Notes under the pieces: model-generated
The model's input: only the letters and a program-made list of their open reading frames with translations
What the model was told of the DNA's origin: nothing
Databases searched by the model: none
Shown: positions 26,401 to 32,577 of the stretch, piece after piece
Position numbering within the stretch: position 1 is the first letter of the stretch
Layout of the letters: every line of letters begins with the position of its first letter
Source of the DNA: Erysipelotrichaceae bacterium 66202529
GTDB taxonomy: Bacteria; Bacillota_I; Bacilli_A; Erysipelotrichales; Erysipelotrichaceae
Assembly: GCA_017161075.1 (NCBI GenBank)
Contig: CP046174.1
Location: 4,397,681-4,461,680, forward strand
DNA length: 64,000 nt
Reading direction: 5' to 3'
Program-made: the position numbers and the translations under genes

Positions 26401-26505
26401 ACCGCTCCCCCAAGGATAACGACCAGATCTTCTAGGCATTCCATAATGCATCAATTCATCACTATCATCCAATTCACGTAATGAGGGTTTATCATGATAT
26501 GTCAT
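23494..26505 (-). CDS. Putative single-chain RNA polymerase-like protein (ADFDGD motif)
   Basis: This 1003-residue protein has SGADFDGDTVMTIP at 527-540, which matches the catalytic loop of RNA polymerase beta-prime (NADFDGDQMAVH) and of single-chain DFDGD polymerases. RFPHGGTFEIPLLKV (484-498) sits 45 residues before it, as the R.P strand does in the beta-prime double-psi barrel. Downstream helices (605-660, NEMGRISNLITDMTLKGAKS then AVRHSMVVIDAEKHKLD) could serve as bridge or trigger helices. Residues 19-34 hold LMHYGMPRRSGRYPWG. Helix-turn-helix units lie near 56-67, 107-130 and 974-998. It lies beside packaging genes. Polymerase activity is inferred from motifs. A second barrel was not located with certainty. 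Confidence 0.6.
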   Translation of the reverse strand: MTYHDKPSLRELDDSDELMHYGMPRRSGRYPWGSGKEPYQHSGDFLARVESLKKSGMTEKEIAETMGIVTNHNGKDIPSTTMLRTQVSLAKDERRALDVATAKSLREDGLSLNQIKEKMGFKNDSSVRSLLNENSEARMNQAKKTANELKKLVDEKGMIDVGKGVEKELGISSEKLKQALYILELEGYPSYGGRVDQVTNPGKKTTLKVLCPPGTEHKAIYDYSKINSLKEYVSRDGGSTIEKKFHYPESMDSKRLKIRYNEEGGIEKDGLIEIRRNVPDLSLGESRYSQVRILVDGTHYIKGMAVYSDKMPDGVDIVFNTNKKKGTPVHDVLKKIKNDPDNPFGSSIKDSEQGGQYWYTDKNGKKKLGLINKRADEGDWGEWKDKLPSQFLSKQTWKLAKQQLGLAVQDKVDEYNSICSLTNPTVKKKLLESFSDDCDSSAVHLYAAALPRQKYHVLIPIPELKDNEIYAPNYKNGEEIAAIRFPHGGTFEIPLLKVNNKHKIAKELLGNAIDAVGINSRVAERLSGADFDGDTVMTIPNNGNVKIKSQPLLTGLIGFDPKFKYGTTEKIEKVYDKKTGKYKEETSYYNDHGKKIKIMNNTQNEMGRISNLITDMTLKGAKSEELAAAVRHSMVVIDAEKHKLDYKKSYIDNNIEALKRKYQGVIDENGRYSAGASTLISRAKSETSVPKRQGTPKVNIKGKDWYDPSKPEGALLYKTADDLYYPDRSVDKKTGLVTLRTAHGNVTYRVDDETARKKYEPVKRVDEKTGKVTYTNAKGDIEYKTKMRTDKSTKMAETHDAKSLISDADTAMERLYADYANKMKSLGNQARKEMVTTGKIAYSKSAKLTYQKEVDSLMSKLNQSLKNAPKERRAQTIVNSVMDAKKKANPDMTKEEIKKLGQRELTKARELVGAKREPINVTDKEWEAIQAGAISENKLTQILNHADIDVIREKATPRTTMTLSAYKVNRIASMNARGCTIKQIADTLGISTSTVNKYLKGKE

Positions 26506-26507
26506 AA

Positions 26508-27065
26508 TTACGCCTCTACTTTCCGTATATCGTTTATCAACTTATCAAATCTCACAATTCGATCCATTAGCGTAAGGATTTCATCGGCACTTGGATTATG
26601 GATTACAATATCGTCTGACTGGTAGATTCTTAATTCTGTTTCAATCTTTGCTGGATCGATATCATACTCCAAACAAAAAAGAGCAGCGTATATTAACAAC
26701 TGCTCCATATGGGCTGGGGTTATTCCAGTTTTCAAATCATGAATTCGCAAAAAGTTTTTTCTAAAACTTATAGCGTCGGCGGTACCAAAAGAATATGGCG
26801 AGTAATATAAAACTTGTTCCGGTATCATTTTAAATCCTATGGCGTCATTGATATACATATTTAATGTTTTCTTTGACTTGGATTGACGCTGTCCTAATTT
26901 TATAGCAAGAGCGGCATACTCATGAAAGCTTGTTCCCTTTAATGTTGCAAGGTGATTTCTATAAGTATTAATCAATTTCTCTTCACTATAATTGATCCAG
27001 TGATATTTACTAGCTCCTAGAAAAGCGTGTAATCCTTCTAGTTCTTTATGTTGATTAAAATCCAT
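26508..27065 (-). CDS. PD-(D/E)XK nuclease (RecB/Cas4-like)
   Basis: A 185-residue nuclease. The motif GTADAISFRKNFLRIHDLKTG (split: GTADAIS with Asp, and LRIHDLKTG with D-x-K) is followed by HMEQLLIYAALFCLEY, the QhxxY motif of RecB-like enzymes. A HEYAALAI segment supplies the N-terminal His/Glu. It likely trims or processes DNA ends during replication or recombination. The SD GGGAGGTAAATT precedes the ATG. It lies four bases upstream of the next gene's start region. Confidence 0.8.
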   Translation of the reverse strand: MDFNQHKELEGLHAFLGASKYHWINYSEEKLINTYRNHLATLKGTSFHEYAALAIKLGQRQSKSKKTLNMYINDAIGFKMIPEQVLYYSPYSFGTADAISFRKNFLRIHDLKTGITPAHMEQLLIYAALFCLEYDIDPAKIETELRIYQSDDIVIHNPSADEILTLMDRIVRFDKLINDIRKVEA

Positions 27066-27074
27066 AACAGCAAT

Positions 27075-27386
27075 TTACCTCCCAAAAAATTTCTTTAGTT
27101 CGTTCAAAACATGTTCTTTGTTTTCCGGATAAATAAAACTTGAAAATGACATCCTGTTGAGAAGATCCACATAATATTCCTGGTTAGGTTGGCGGTGACT
27201 TTGAGGTCCTCTTTTGCACTCAAGAATAGCCCATTTATCTTTAAACAAGACGAGTAGATCTGGTATACCTTGAATATAACTTGAGTCTAATTTCATAACG
27301 ATGCAATTCTCAAACAACTGTTTAAGCTGCTTTATTAAATCAGGTTGAAAGTCACGCTCAAGTTTATTTTTTCGTGGTTCATTCAT
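27075..27386 (-). CDS. VRR-NUC / Holliday-type nuclease
   Basis: This 103-residue enzyme has the core of the VRR-NUC fold: Glu in KLERDFQPDLIKQLKQ, GIPDLLVLFKDKWAILECKR (Asp and E-x-K catalytic set) and HRQPNQEYYVDLL. VRR-NUC proteins cut branched DNA. The frame is open 56 codons further, but ATG 27386 is chosen because the family begins there and AAGGAG lies 12-13 bases upstream. The longer version would cross a hairpin and a promoter-like motif. Confidence 0.8.
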   Translation of the reverse strand: MNEPRKNKLERDFQPDLIKQLKQLFENCIVMKLDSSYIQGIPDLLVLFKDKWAILECKRGPQSHRQPNQEYYVDLLNRMSFSSFIYPENKEHVLNELKKFFGR

Positions 27387-27418
27387 TGCTTGATTAATTC
27401 TCCTTCCAAAACAAAAAC

Positions 27419-27450
27419 AAAAAGAACAATAACGCGCAGTTTTTGTTCTT
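27419..27450 (-). terminator. Hairpin with U-rich tract between promoter motif and VRR-NUC gene
   Basis: On the minus strand AAGAACAA (27450-27443) pairs with TTGTTCTT (27429-27422), followed by T-rich sequence. It lies only about 10 bases downstream of the promoter-like motif at 27456-27480 and before the coding start at 27386, so it can act as an attenuator. Confidence 0.6.
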
Positions 27451-27455
27451 CCTCT

Positions 27456-27480
27456 CATAACAGTGCATGTAATTTTCGCG
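27456..27480 (-). promoter_or_regulatory. Phage 25-bp promoter-like motif, copy J
   Basis: The minus strand shows CGCG at the start, ACA at positions 11-13 and TGTTATG at 19-25, followed by GAGAGG. It is one of ten copies with identical spacing in the prophage. Confidence 0.65.
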
Positions 27481-27528
27481 TACCCAAAATAAAAAGTGCT
27501 TTGTAAAATTGGCATAAAATATACTCGT

Positions 27529-27834
27529 GGCCACTTGGCCACTTTTTTTGGCATAACTTATATATATACCTTAAATTTTTTATCACATTAAATAATAAAA
27601 AAAAGTGGGTAAGTGGGCAGAACGGTATCACCAAGCTCAAAAAACCCTTTAAATAAAGGGTTTTTAGCATGTCAAGTTGTGGCCACTTTCACTTTTAAAA
27701 GTGGGCAAATGGCCAGAAAAAGTGGGCAGAAGGACAAAAACAAAATAACTAAAATGGGCTGTGGTCACTTTCAAACCCACTTTTGGTCAGTTTTCAAAAA
27801 GAAAAGTGGGCAGAAATTTCGTTAATACCCACTT
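27529..27834. repeat. Iteron-like cluster of AGTGGGCA / GGCCACTT repeats
   Basis: This stretch holds about five direct copies of AGTGGG(C/T)A (near 27604, 27612, 27700, 27721, 27805). About six inverted or variant copies (GGCCACTT, GGTCACTT, CCCACTT) lie near 27529, 27537, 27681, 27763, 27776 and 27828. No gene is supported in 27387-27865. The layout resembles an iteron origin or a multi-site protein binding region. Confidence 0.6.
27639..27665. terminator. Perfect bidirectional hairpin inside the repeat cluster
   Basis: AAAACCCTTT (27641-27650) pairs with AAAGGGTTTT (27655-27664) with an A-run before and T-run after, so it can terminate on both strands. It ends the unit from the small genes at 27.9-28.6 kb. 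Confidence 0.7.
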
Positions 27835-27865
27835 ATTTCCAAATCAAATTAGAAATTTTTCTCCT

Positions 27866-28045
27866 TCACTTACTCCATCCCATATCTTTGTATCGGGCAT
27901 AATCTTTTTGTTTATAATTACTAATAGTTGTTTCCAGTCCAAAAATCTGCCTTTTCAACTTTTCGTTTTCTTCCTTTAGTTCAATAATATTTCTTTTTAA
28001 TTCACAATTCTCAGAAAGCAGATCTATCTCTGTTATTTCACTCAT
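27866..28045 (-). CDS. Small coiled-coil protein, 59 residues
   Basis: The frame starts MSEITEIDLLSENCELKRNI and continues with a Leu/Glu/Lys heptad region (IIELKEENEKLKRQIFGLE), so it is a short coiled coil. The ATG overlaps the end of the upstream secreted enzyme by 8 bases. Its function is unknown. Such proteins often serve as assembly or regulatory partners. Confidence 0.65.
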   Translation of the reverse strand: MSEITEIDLLSENCELKRNIIELKEENEKLKRQIFGLETTISNYKQKDYARYKDMGWSK

Positions 28046-28616
28046 ACATCATCAGTTCCCTTACCATCATCGCCCATTCTGGATTAACCGGACAATATTT
28101 CTGACCAATTAGTTCAGGAGTATCTAAACCAATAGCAAAATAGTTCTTAGAAAGGTTCCCGACAAACGCATCTACTCCTTCTTCAATACTATCAAAAGTA
28201 ATCGGTACTTCATTTACACTTAAACCGCCTGGATTATTTCTATAAATATACGCGTACGATCGAAACCAACCAGTTTCTAAACGTGCAATAGCTAATGTCA
28301 AATCATAAGGGACTCCATACTTCTCACAGGAATTTTGTATTAGTTCTTCTATACTTAATTCCTTTATCTCTTCTTTTTGCTCTTCTTCCTGTACCTCCTT
28401 AACGGTCTTTACTACTGGAAGCTCAGCTATAGCCTTCTCCACGCTTTTTGATTGGTTCAGCGCTTCTAATTCATCCGCATTGGGCAACTTTACTATTTCT
28501 ATATCAGCACTCTCAGAACCAACAGAAACAGCGTGTATACCTTCTGTAGCTGCACCAAATACCGTGACCATCATAACCAAAGCTGATAATACTAATTTCA
28601 TAATTTTATTTACCAT
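28038..28616 (-). CDS. Secreted lysozyme/glucosaminidase-like protein
   Basis: This 192-residue protein has an N-terminal signal peptide (MKLVLSALVMMVTVFGAATEG, hydrophobic, cleavage near Ala). A Glu/Lys-rich linker follows (about 45-85), then a lysozyme-like domain with CEKYGVPYDLTLAIARLETG (Glu likely catalytic) and YRNNPGGLSVNE. It should act on peptidoglycan outside the membrane. It is encoded among early accessory genes and not in the tail or lysis block, so it may be an envelope-modifying or export-dependent lysin. It has its own upstream terminator-bounded unit. The family call is from motif resemblance. Confidence 0.7.
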   Translation of the reverse strand: MVNKIMKLVLSALVMMVTVFGAATEGIHAVSVGSESADIEIVKLPNADELEALNQSKSVEKAIAELPVVKTVKEVQEEEQKEEIKELSIEELIQNSCEKYGVPYDLTLAIARLETGWFRSYAYIYRNNPGGLSVNEVPITFDSIEEGVDAFVGNLSKNYFAIGLDTPELIGQKYCPVNPEWAMMVRELMMYE

Positions 28617-28654
28617 ATATTATAATCCTTTCATTAGATACAAATCTTTCAACC

Positions 28655-28689
28655 AAAAAGAACTCCTAGTTTGTGTAACCAAGAGTTCA
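28655..28689 (-). terminator. Intrinsic terminator of the 28.7-36 kb accessory operon
   Basis: On the minus strand GAACTC (28688-28683) pairs with GAGTTC (28665-28660) with extra inner pairing, followed by TTTTTGG. It ends the string of genes from about 36.4 kb. Confidence 0.7.
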
Positions 28690-28728
28690 TATTAAACTTT
28701 CGCCTATATGTCCAACACGTTATATGAA

Positions 28729-28956
28729 TTAATATTCTTTTGAACATATTACCGTGACGTCACTTCCTTGTGCCAAATCAATTCCCACCTTAATTCGTTT
28801 TTTATTCCTAAGCATTTTATTTGGGTCTTCGTTTTTATAAAAAGATTCACAATACTGTTCGCCTATAACAGTCGTTACTTTCCAAATATTAAAAATCGGA
28901 TGTGAGTCATCAACCAGCTCATATCCGACTATTCCGTTATAACCTTCAAACATCAT
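28729..28956 (-). CDS. Hypothetical protein, 75 residues
   Basis: Starts MMFEGYNGIVGYELVDDSHP and ends with KRIKVGIDLAQGSDVTVICS. The D-LAQGSDVTV segment is reminiscent of an RNase H-like strand with an Asp, but the protein is too short to be a nuclease. It is the last gene of the accessory operon before the terminator. No family is recognised. Confidence 0.6.
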   Translation of the reverse strand: MMFEGYNGIVGYELVDDSHPIFNIWKVTTVIGEQYCESFYKNEDPNKMLRNKKRIKVGIDLAQGSDVTVICSKEY

Positions 28957-28967
28957 TACTTACCTCC

Positions 28968-29339
28968 TTAATATTTAATAATATGAACCTCTAATCCGCG
29001 TTTCTTAGCAGTAGAAATCATATGTTTTGTGCCTCTTGATTTTCCATCCCAAAAAGCGAAAAGTACCCCGATAGCTTCTCCTGCATAATCAGCCATCTCA
29101 CGATTACGAATTATGCCTGCCGACTTTCCATGTTTATCCCAATCAGCAGGAAAACGACGAATTTCAAATCCACTATCTGATGCGAAGCGTTCTCCTAATC
29201 TATCAGCCCCTTTAGCAGTACCTGAAACAATGACTGCTTCACAAGAAGCCATATATTCTGTAAGAACTGAGGACAGTAAATCGTAATCATTGAAATCTCT
29301 ACCACCAGCTACAATTATACGAACCTCTTTATTATTCAT
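28968..29339 (-). CDS. DUF2493 / YspA-like SLOG domain protein
   Basis: This 123-residue protein contains VAGGRDFNDY, IVSGTAKGADRLGERFA and PADWDKHGKSAGIIRNREM, the three hallmarks of the DUF2493 (SLOG superfamily) Rossmann-like fold. It probably binds a nucleotide or a nucleotide-derived ligand. Members occur in phages and in defence loci, and their molecular role is not settled. ATG 29339 follows GGAGGAGA and is preferred over an in-frame TTG three codons upstream. It overlaps nothing else. Confidence 0.8.
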   Translation of the reverse strand: MNNKEVRIIVAGGRDFNDYDLLSSVLTEYMASCEAVIVSGTAKGADRLGERFASDSGFEIRRFPADWDKHGKSAGIIRNREMADYAGEAIGVLFAFWDGKSRGTKHMISTAKKRGLEVHIIKY

Positions 29340-29344
29340 GAATA

Positions 29345-30235
29345 TCAATTCTCCTCCGCTTTAACTCTCTTTTTCGCTTCTTCTATAATTTCGTTACAAA
29401 TTGGAGTAGAGCTGAGATCAGGACCAGTAATCAACTCCGAATAAGGCAGTGTCTTGATCCAATCACAGAAACCTTTTCCGACCGAACAATCTTCGCAAAG
29501 CAGCCATTCTTTTGAATTTTTGCATTCACGCGCATCATCTTTAACATTACAAGTACTTTCTGTATGCTCTTTCCACTCATCCAATTTATGATTCTTACGA
29601 GAGTTATAAATATTTGCCAAGACTTCATAGTTCAGCATCACAGTCCGCTTCTGGTTATAGCTAGTCGGAAGAAGCTGAATCATCTGCCACCAGTATTTTT
29701 TGTCTTTTGTCTCCATATACCTTTCTCTAGCGGCATTCAAATGATTTATAACATTGAGCATAGAACCCCTAAACCATAAATCACTTGGATTATACTGGAT
29801 CGTATCCGGTCCAATTTCTTCATCAAATAGATCCTCACAGCTAAAATCGTCCCAAGTAAACTCCTTCGCCTGAATCTTATGCATGGTAGAACAGGAGTTG
29901 GCTACCGTACCTACCTTATACGTATCGAATTCCTTCCACCAATAGAGCGGAGCTGTTATGTCTACATATACAGTAATCATCCTCATGAATTTACGATGAT
30001 CTGTACCAGCGTTACGAAGTCCCATCATGAGATCGAGATCATTCGAACCGATGTTCAAGCATTCCGCTTTCGTGTCGTCGTTAGTGCATTTCATGTTGTA
30101 TGGGCATATTGAACAACCATCAACATCACTTTCTCCAAACAAACTATCACTCTTCTCCCAAGAATTCATAGGGTTCCGCATTCCACGAATAGCAGCCTCC
30201 CAACCAACTACTTCAACGTTTTCAAATTTGATCAT
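29345..30235 (-). CDS. ThyX-like fold phage protein with cysteine clusters
   Basis: A 296-residue protein. The core MRMITVYVDITAPLYWWKEF, then DTYKVGTVANSCSTMHKI and LLPTSYNQKRTVMLNYEVLA recall the helical core of flavin-dependent thymidylate synthase (ThyX), but the classic RHR...S motif is not conserved. Two cysteine-rich inserts are present (CSICPYNMKC near 40-50 and CNVKDDAREC...CEDC near 235-265), suggesting metal binding. I have seen this family in gut phages without a known function. A role in nucleotide metabolism is only inference. Confidence 0.5.
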   Translation of the reverse strand: MIKFENVEVVGWEAAIRGMRNPMNSWEKSDSLFGESDVDGCSICPYNMKCTNDDTKAECLNIGSNDLDLMMGLRNAGTDHRKFMRMITVYVDITAPLYWWKEFDTYKVGTVANSCSTMHKIQAKEFTWDDFSCEDLFDEEIGPDTIQYNPSDLWFRGSMLNVINHLNAARERYMETKDKKYWWQMIQLLPTSYNQKRTVMLNYEVLANIYNSRKNHKLDEWKEHTESTCNVKDDARECKNSKEWLLCEDCSVGKGFCDWIKTLPYSELITGPDLSSTPICNEIIEEAKKRVKAEEN

Positions 30236-30725
30236 TAGCTTTCTCCTTTTCTTTTTTCATTACAATGTCGTTATAGTATTTGCCTTTGTCACGCTTATTC
30301 CAAAAAACAGTCCTCATAGGAACACCGGCTAAGTGAAGTTTATCCCAAATATCTCTTAGATTATCTCTATAAATACTTGCCATTCTGTTCGACGGTTTTT
30401 TTATAAGGTCTAAAGGTTCCGCATCCAAATCCATAAGCTCTTTAAGAATCTCTGCAGTCGTTTTTCCGAAGCATCTAAACTGACCCGTTTTGATAAAAGT
30501 TTTCTGCCAGAAGAATAACCTGAAGCCAAGAGCTTTTTCCACTTCTTTAATTCGTTCATTAAGTGTTGGATCAAATATGTCTCTGTGGATAATATCATCA
30601 TTCATATTTATCATGTCCTTCTCCTCCAATTCTTCATAGTAAGGACATTTTTCGATATAACAGTCCAAGCATCCAAAGACTTCGTCATGATAAGGACATT
30701 CTGATCGGTCATCAAATTTAATCAT
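30222..30725 (-). CDS. Cysteine-rich phage protein, 167 residues
   Basis: Starts MIKFDDRSECPYHDEVFGCLDC followed by CPYYEE, so four Cys and a His lie in the first 30 residues, likely a zinc-binding site. The rest is helical and basic (FFWQKTFIKTGQFRCFGKTT, then LKEKAND-like tail). It overlaps the next gene by 14 bases, implying coupling. The start MIKF is shared with the neighbouring gene. Function unknown. Confidence 0.6.
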   Translation of the reverse strand: MIKFDDRSECPYHDEVFGCLDCYIEKCPYYEELEEKDMINMNDDIIHRDIFDPTLNERIKEVEKALGFRLFFWQKTFIKTGQFRCFGKTTAEILKELMDLDAEPLDLIKKPSNRMASIYRDNLRDIWDKLHLAGVPMRTVFWNKRDKGKYYNDIVMKKEKEKANDQI

Positions 30726-30771
30726 GTTTTTCTCCTTTCATGATTTTACTAATCTTAAGTTATCCGATTTT

Positions 30772-31110
30772 TTAATATATTCGTTCTTCACATATTAAAC
30801 TCAATACTTCTTTGGCGTAATAAATCTGAATATCGGTAGTGTAATATCCGTTTTGTTCGGAATAGCAAGGAATTAAAAACATATTGCCAGGATTTCCAAA
30901 TCTGAATCCGGATCCTTTTTCATCTTCACCTGAACCTTCCACCATCTCAAACACTAGATTTTCATTAAATTCAGTTTCCATCGCAAGTGTGTCTTCCAAG
31001 CTACTAAAATCAGCCCAGTTGGATTCGCAGCAATCCTGTTCGTGATCGTACGTAATTCTGTTACCGTTGTTGAATATTATTGCTTCATCTGTGATTTTTT
31101 CTATTCTCAT
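30772..31110 (-). CDS. DUF7448-like phage protein
   Basis: This 112-residue protein begins MRIEKITDEAIIFNNGNRIT and contains YDHEQDCCESNWADFSSLED, the HxQDCCE signature of a small beta-rich family I remember as DUF7448. The function is unknown. The paired Cys and His may bind metal. It is two bases upstream of nothing else and belongs to the accessory operon. Confidence 0.7.
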   Translation of the reverse strand: MRIEKITDEAIIFNNGNRITYDHEQDCCESNWADFSSLEDTLAMETEFNENLVFEMVEGSGEDEKGSGFRFGNPGNMFLIPCYSEQNGYYTTDIQIYYAKEVLSLICEERIY

Positions 31111-31112
31111 TT

Positions 31113-31415
31113 TTATTTTACTCTCGTATTTTGATTTTTTTCTTTAGGTAGTGGCTCGGCAAAACAACAAAACCAACAATCTGCCATTATTCTAGAATTG
31201 CAAGGATCGTTGCATATACCTGTTTTAGAATCCCATTTAGCACAATCCACGCAATAACAAGCTGCTGTTGGCGTATTATTGAATCGGTTTTTTATTCTCT
31301 TATAGTATTGATATTGATTAATTTTATCTATAATGATTTGAACAACAATCATACAAGACACTAATATAGCCAATATACATGTTATGATTCCTATAAATAA
31401 AAAAAGTTTTTCCAT
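31113..31415 (-). CDS. Membrane-anchored cysteine-rich protein
   Basis: A 100-residue protein with an N-terminal membrane helix (LFLFIGIITCILAILVSCMI) and a C-terminal region of about ten Cys (CYCVDCAKWDSKTGICNDPC, then CWFCCF). The Cys spacing suggests a zinc- or disulfide-stabilised domain. The position of the helix suggests anchoring in the cytoplasmic membrane. No family is recognised. Confidence 0.6.
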   Translation of the reverse strand: MEKLFLFIGIITCILAILVSCMIVVQIIIDKINQYQYYKRIKNRFNNTPTAACYCVDCAKWDSKTGICNDPCNSRIMADCWFCCFAEPLPKEKNQNTRVK

Positions 31416-31445
31416 TTTTCATGTCTCCTTATCCCATATCGCTCA

Positions 31446-31622
31446 TTACTTTACTTGCGTTACCAAATACTTGGCAATACTTCTACACCGTTCAGAGTTT
31501 TTACATGTTACGTTTGTGACGGTCGTTACTCTGCAATTTTCAGAATACAAATTCTTCACATTTGCTACAGGTTCAAAAGCATCACAAGTATGGCAATATT
31601 CTGCAACATCTAATTCAATCAT
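31446..31622 (-). CDS. Small cysteine-rich protein, 58 residues
   Basis: ATG 31622 follows AAGGAGG and gives MIELDVAEYCHTCDAFEPVA, then a second Cys group (NCRVTTVTNVTCKNSERC). A longer frame exists but would place the SD inside the coding part. The Cys pairs suggest a zinc ribbon. It resembles its neighbours at 32335 and 32745 in layout. Function unknown. Confidence 0.6.
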   Translation of the reverse strand: MIELDVAEYCHTCDAFEPVANVKNLYSENCRVTTVTNVTCKNSERCRSIAKYLVTQVK

Positions 31623-31635
31623 CACTTTTACCTCC

Positions 31636-31950
31636 TTACTTTCTAATATTAAACACTGCTGCCCTTTTATCAATTTCTTGATTAATATCTTCTTCTGTAA
31701 TGTTTAGAACTTTTGCTACAATTTCTGACGATATAGCTACATGTGTAATCTCTTCAACTATATTATTAAATGATTCATTGACTTTAACCAAATCAAGATA
31801 TTCCAAACTATATCCAAAAGAACGTTTGTATTTAGACAAAGCTTTAATCAATTCAGCACATTCCTCCTGAAGAATATCAATTTGTTTGAACGTATCAGTA
31901 CCAAACATTTCATAATACTGATCAATATGACTATCCGGAATATTAATCAT
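31636..31950 (-). CDS. MazG-like nucleotide pyrophosphohydrolase
   Basis: This 104-residue all-helical protein has LQEECAELIKALSKYKR (E-E-x-x-E metal-binding set) and later NNIVEEITHVAISSEIVAKV (E...). These are the two halves of the MazG/dUTPase-2-like alpha-helical fold. The family hydrolyses NTPs or dNTPs to monophosphates. It is one of two MazG-like genes in the prophage (see 33517). The second acidic helix has EE..H instead of E..D, so activity is uncertain. Confidence 0.65.
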   Translation of the reverse strand: MINIPDSHIDQYYEMFGTDTFKQIDILQEECAELIKALSKYKRSFGYSLEYLDLVKVNESFNNIVEEITHVAISSEIVAKVLNITEEDINQEIDKRAAVFNIRK

Positions 31951-32153
31951 TACTTTTTTCCCTTTCTAGCCTCAATAACATCATTAATGGCTTTCCGACA
32001 ATCTGGGCAAACGTCTTTATCTCTTTGCTTATAATGAGGCATATCCTCTTCACCTCTAATGAACAGAATAAGAGTATTCCAGTTTTCCTCAGACTTTTTA
32101 GTGTCGTAAATTTCATACAGTACACCGCAAATATCGCATTTCCTAGCAATCAT
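31950..32153 (-). CDS. Zinc-ribbon protein, 67 residues
   Basis: MIARKCDICGVLYEIYDTKK and VCPDCRKAINDVIEARKGKK give two C-x-x-C pairs about 40 residues apart, the mark of a small zinc ribbon. A conserved short phage protein type of unknown function. The start overlaps the stop of the upstream 59-residue gene. Confidence 0.7.
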   Translation of the reverse strand: MIARKCDICGVLYEIYDTKKSEENWNTLILFIRGEEDMPHYKQRDKDVCPDCRKAINDVIEARKGKK

Positions 32154-32329
32154 GATCTTTCTCCTGTGACCCGAACTAACTTGTTGTAAAAAATATTAAT
32201 ATAGTAAGTAGTTCCTTTGTATGTAATAACATCGCCATCACGGTCACAGCCAATTAATTCGGCAAATTTAAATATCCTTGCTTTTCTAAATAAATCGATT
32301 AATTTTGTAAATAGGTTTTTATCTTTCAT
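32150..32329 (-). CDS. Small phage protein, 59 residues
   Basis: Starts at ATG 32329 after a GGAGG-like SD: MKDKNLFTKLIDLFRKARIF, then KFAELIGCDRDGDVITYKGT and a beta-rich end. The stop TGA overlaps the next ATG (ATGA), so it belongs to the operon. It was found by reading the frame between known genes. Function unknown. Confidence 0.65.
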   Translation of the reverse strand: MKDKNLFTKLIDLFRKARIFKFAELIGCDRDGDVITYKGTTYYINIFYNKLVRVTGERS

Positions 32330-32334
32330 AATCT

Positions 32335-32565
32335 TTACCTCCGATAACCATTATTTAAGTAGACAGGTCCCCTATCAAAATCTGGACAAGAAAAAACTAT
32401 ATCCACGTTCTTACACTTCATCATCTGCTTCCAAGAAGAATCATCCTTTTGATCTGTACCATAAATGTCATTAGATAACCTGACCATGGCTTCTTCTGGA
32501 TTTCCCTTATTACCACAAACTTTCTTATGAATACATTTCTCACAATCTGTTTCTAATTTAATCAT
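32335..32565 (-). CDS. Cysteine-rich protein, 76 residues
   Basis: Begins MIKLETDCEKCIHKKVCGNK (three Cys spaced as in a zinc finger) and later has MKCKNVDIVFSCPDF. It belongs to the group of short proteins opening with MI(K/E)(F/L) and C-x-x-C pairs in this operon. Function unknown. A zinc-binding adaptor is plausible. Confidence 0.65.
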   Translation of the reverse strand: MIKLETDCEKCIHKKVCGNKGNPEEAMVRLSNDIYGTDQKDDSSWKQMMKCKNVDIVFSCPDFDRGPVYLNNGYRR

Positions 32566-32577
32566 TTCTCTTTCTCC

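Noticed and set aside
27455..27825. Short open frames of about 70 codons on both strands in the repeat cluster
   Set aside because: They have no SD, overlap each other, and reflect the repeated AGTGGGCA words and a terminator hairpin.
28617..28645. Promoter motif before the secreted enzyme gene
   Set aside because: It ends TCTAATGAAAGG like the motif but lacks CGC and ACA at the right distances; may be an ordinary promoter.
31943..32149. Open frame of 68 codons overlapping the zinc-ribbon gene
   Set aside because: It is the +1 reading of 31950-32153, whose CxxC pairs and coupling to its neighbours show the true frame.
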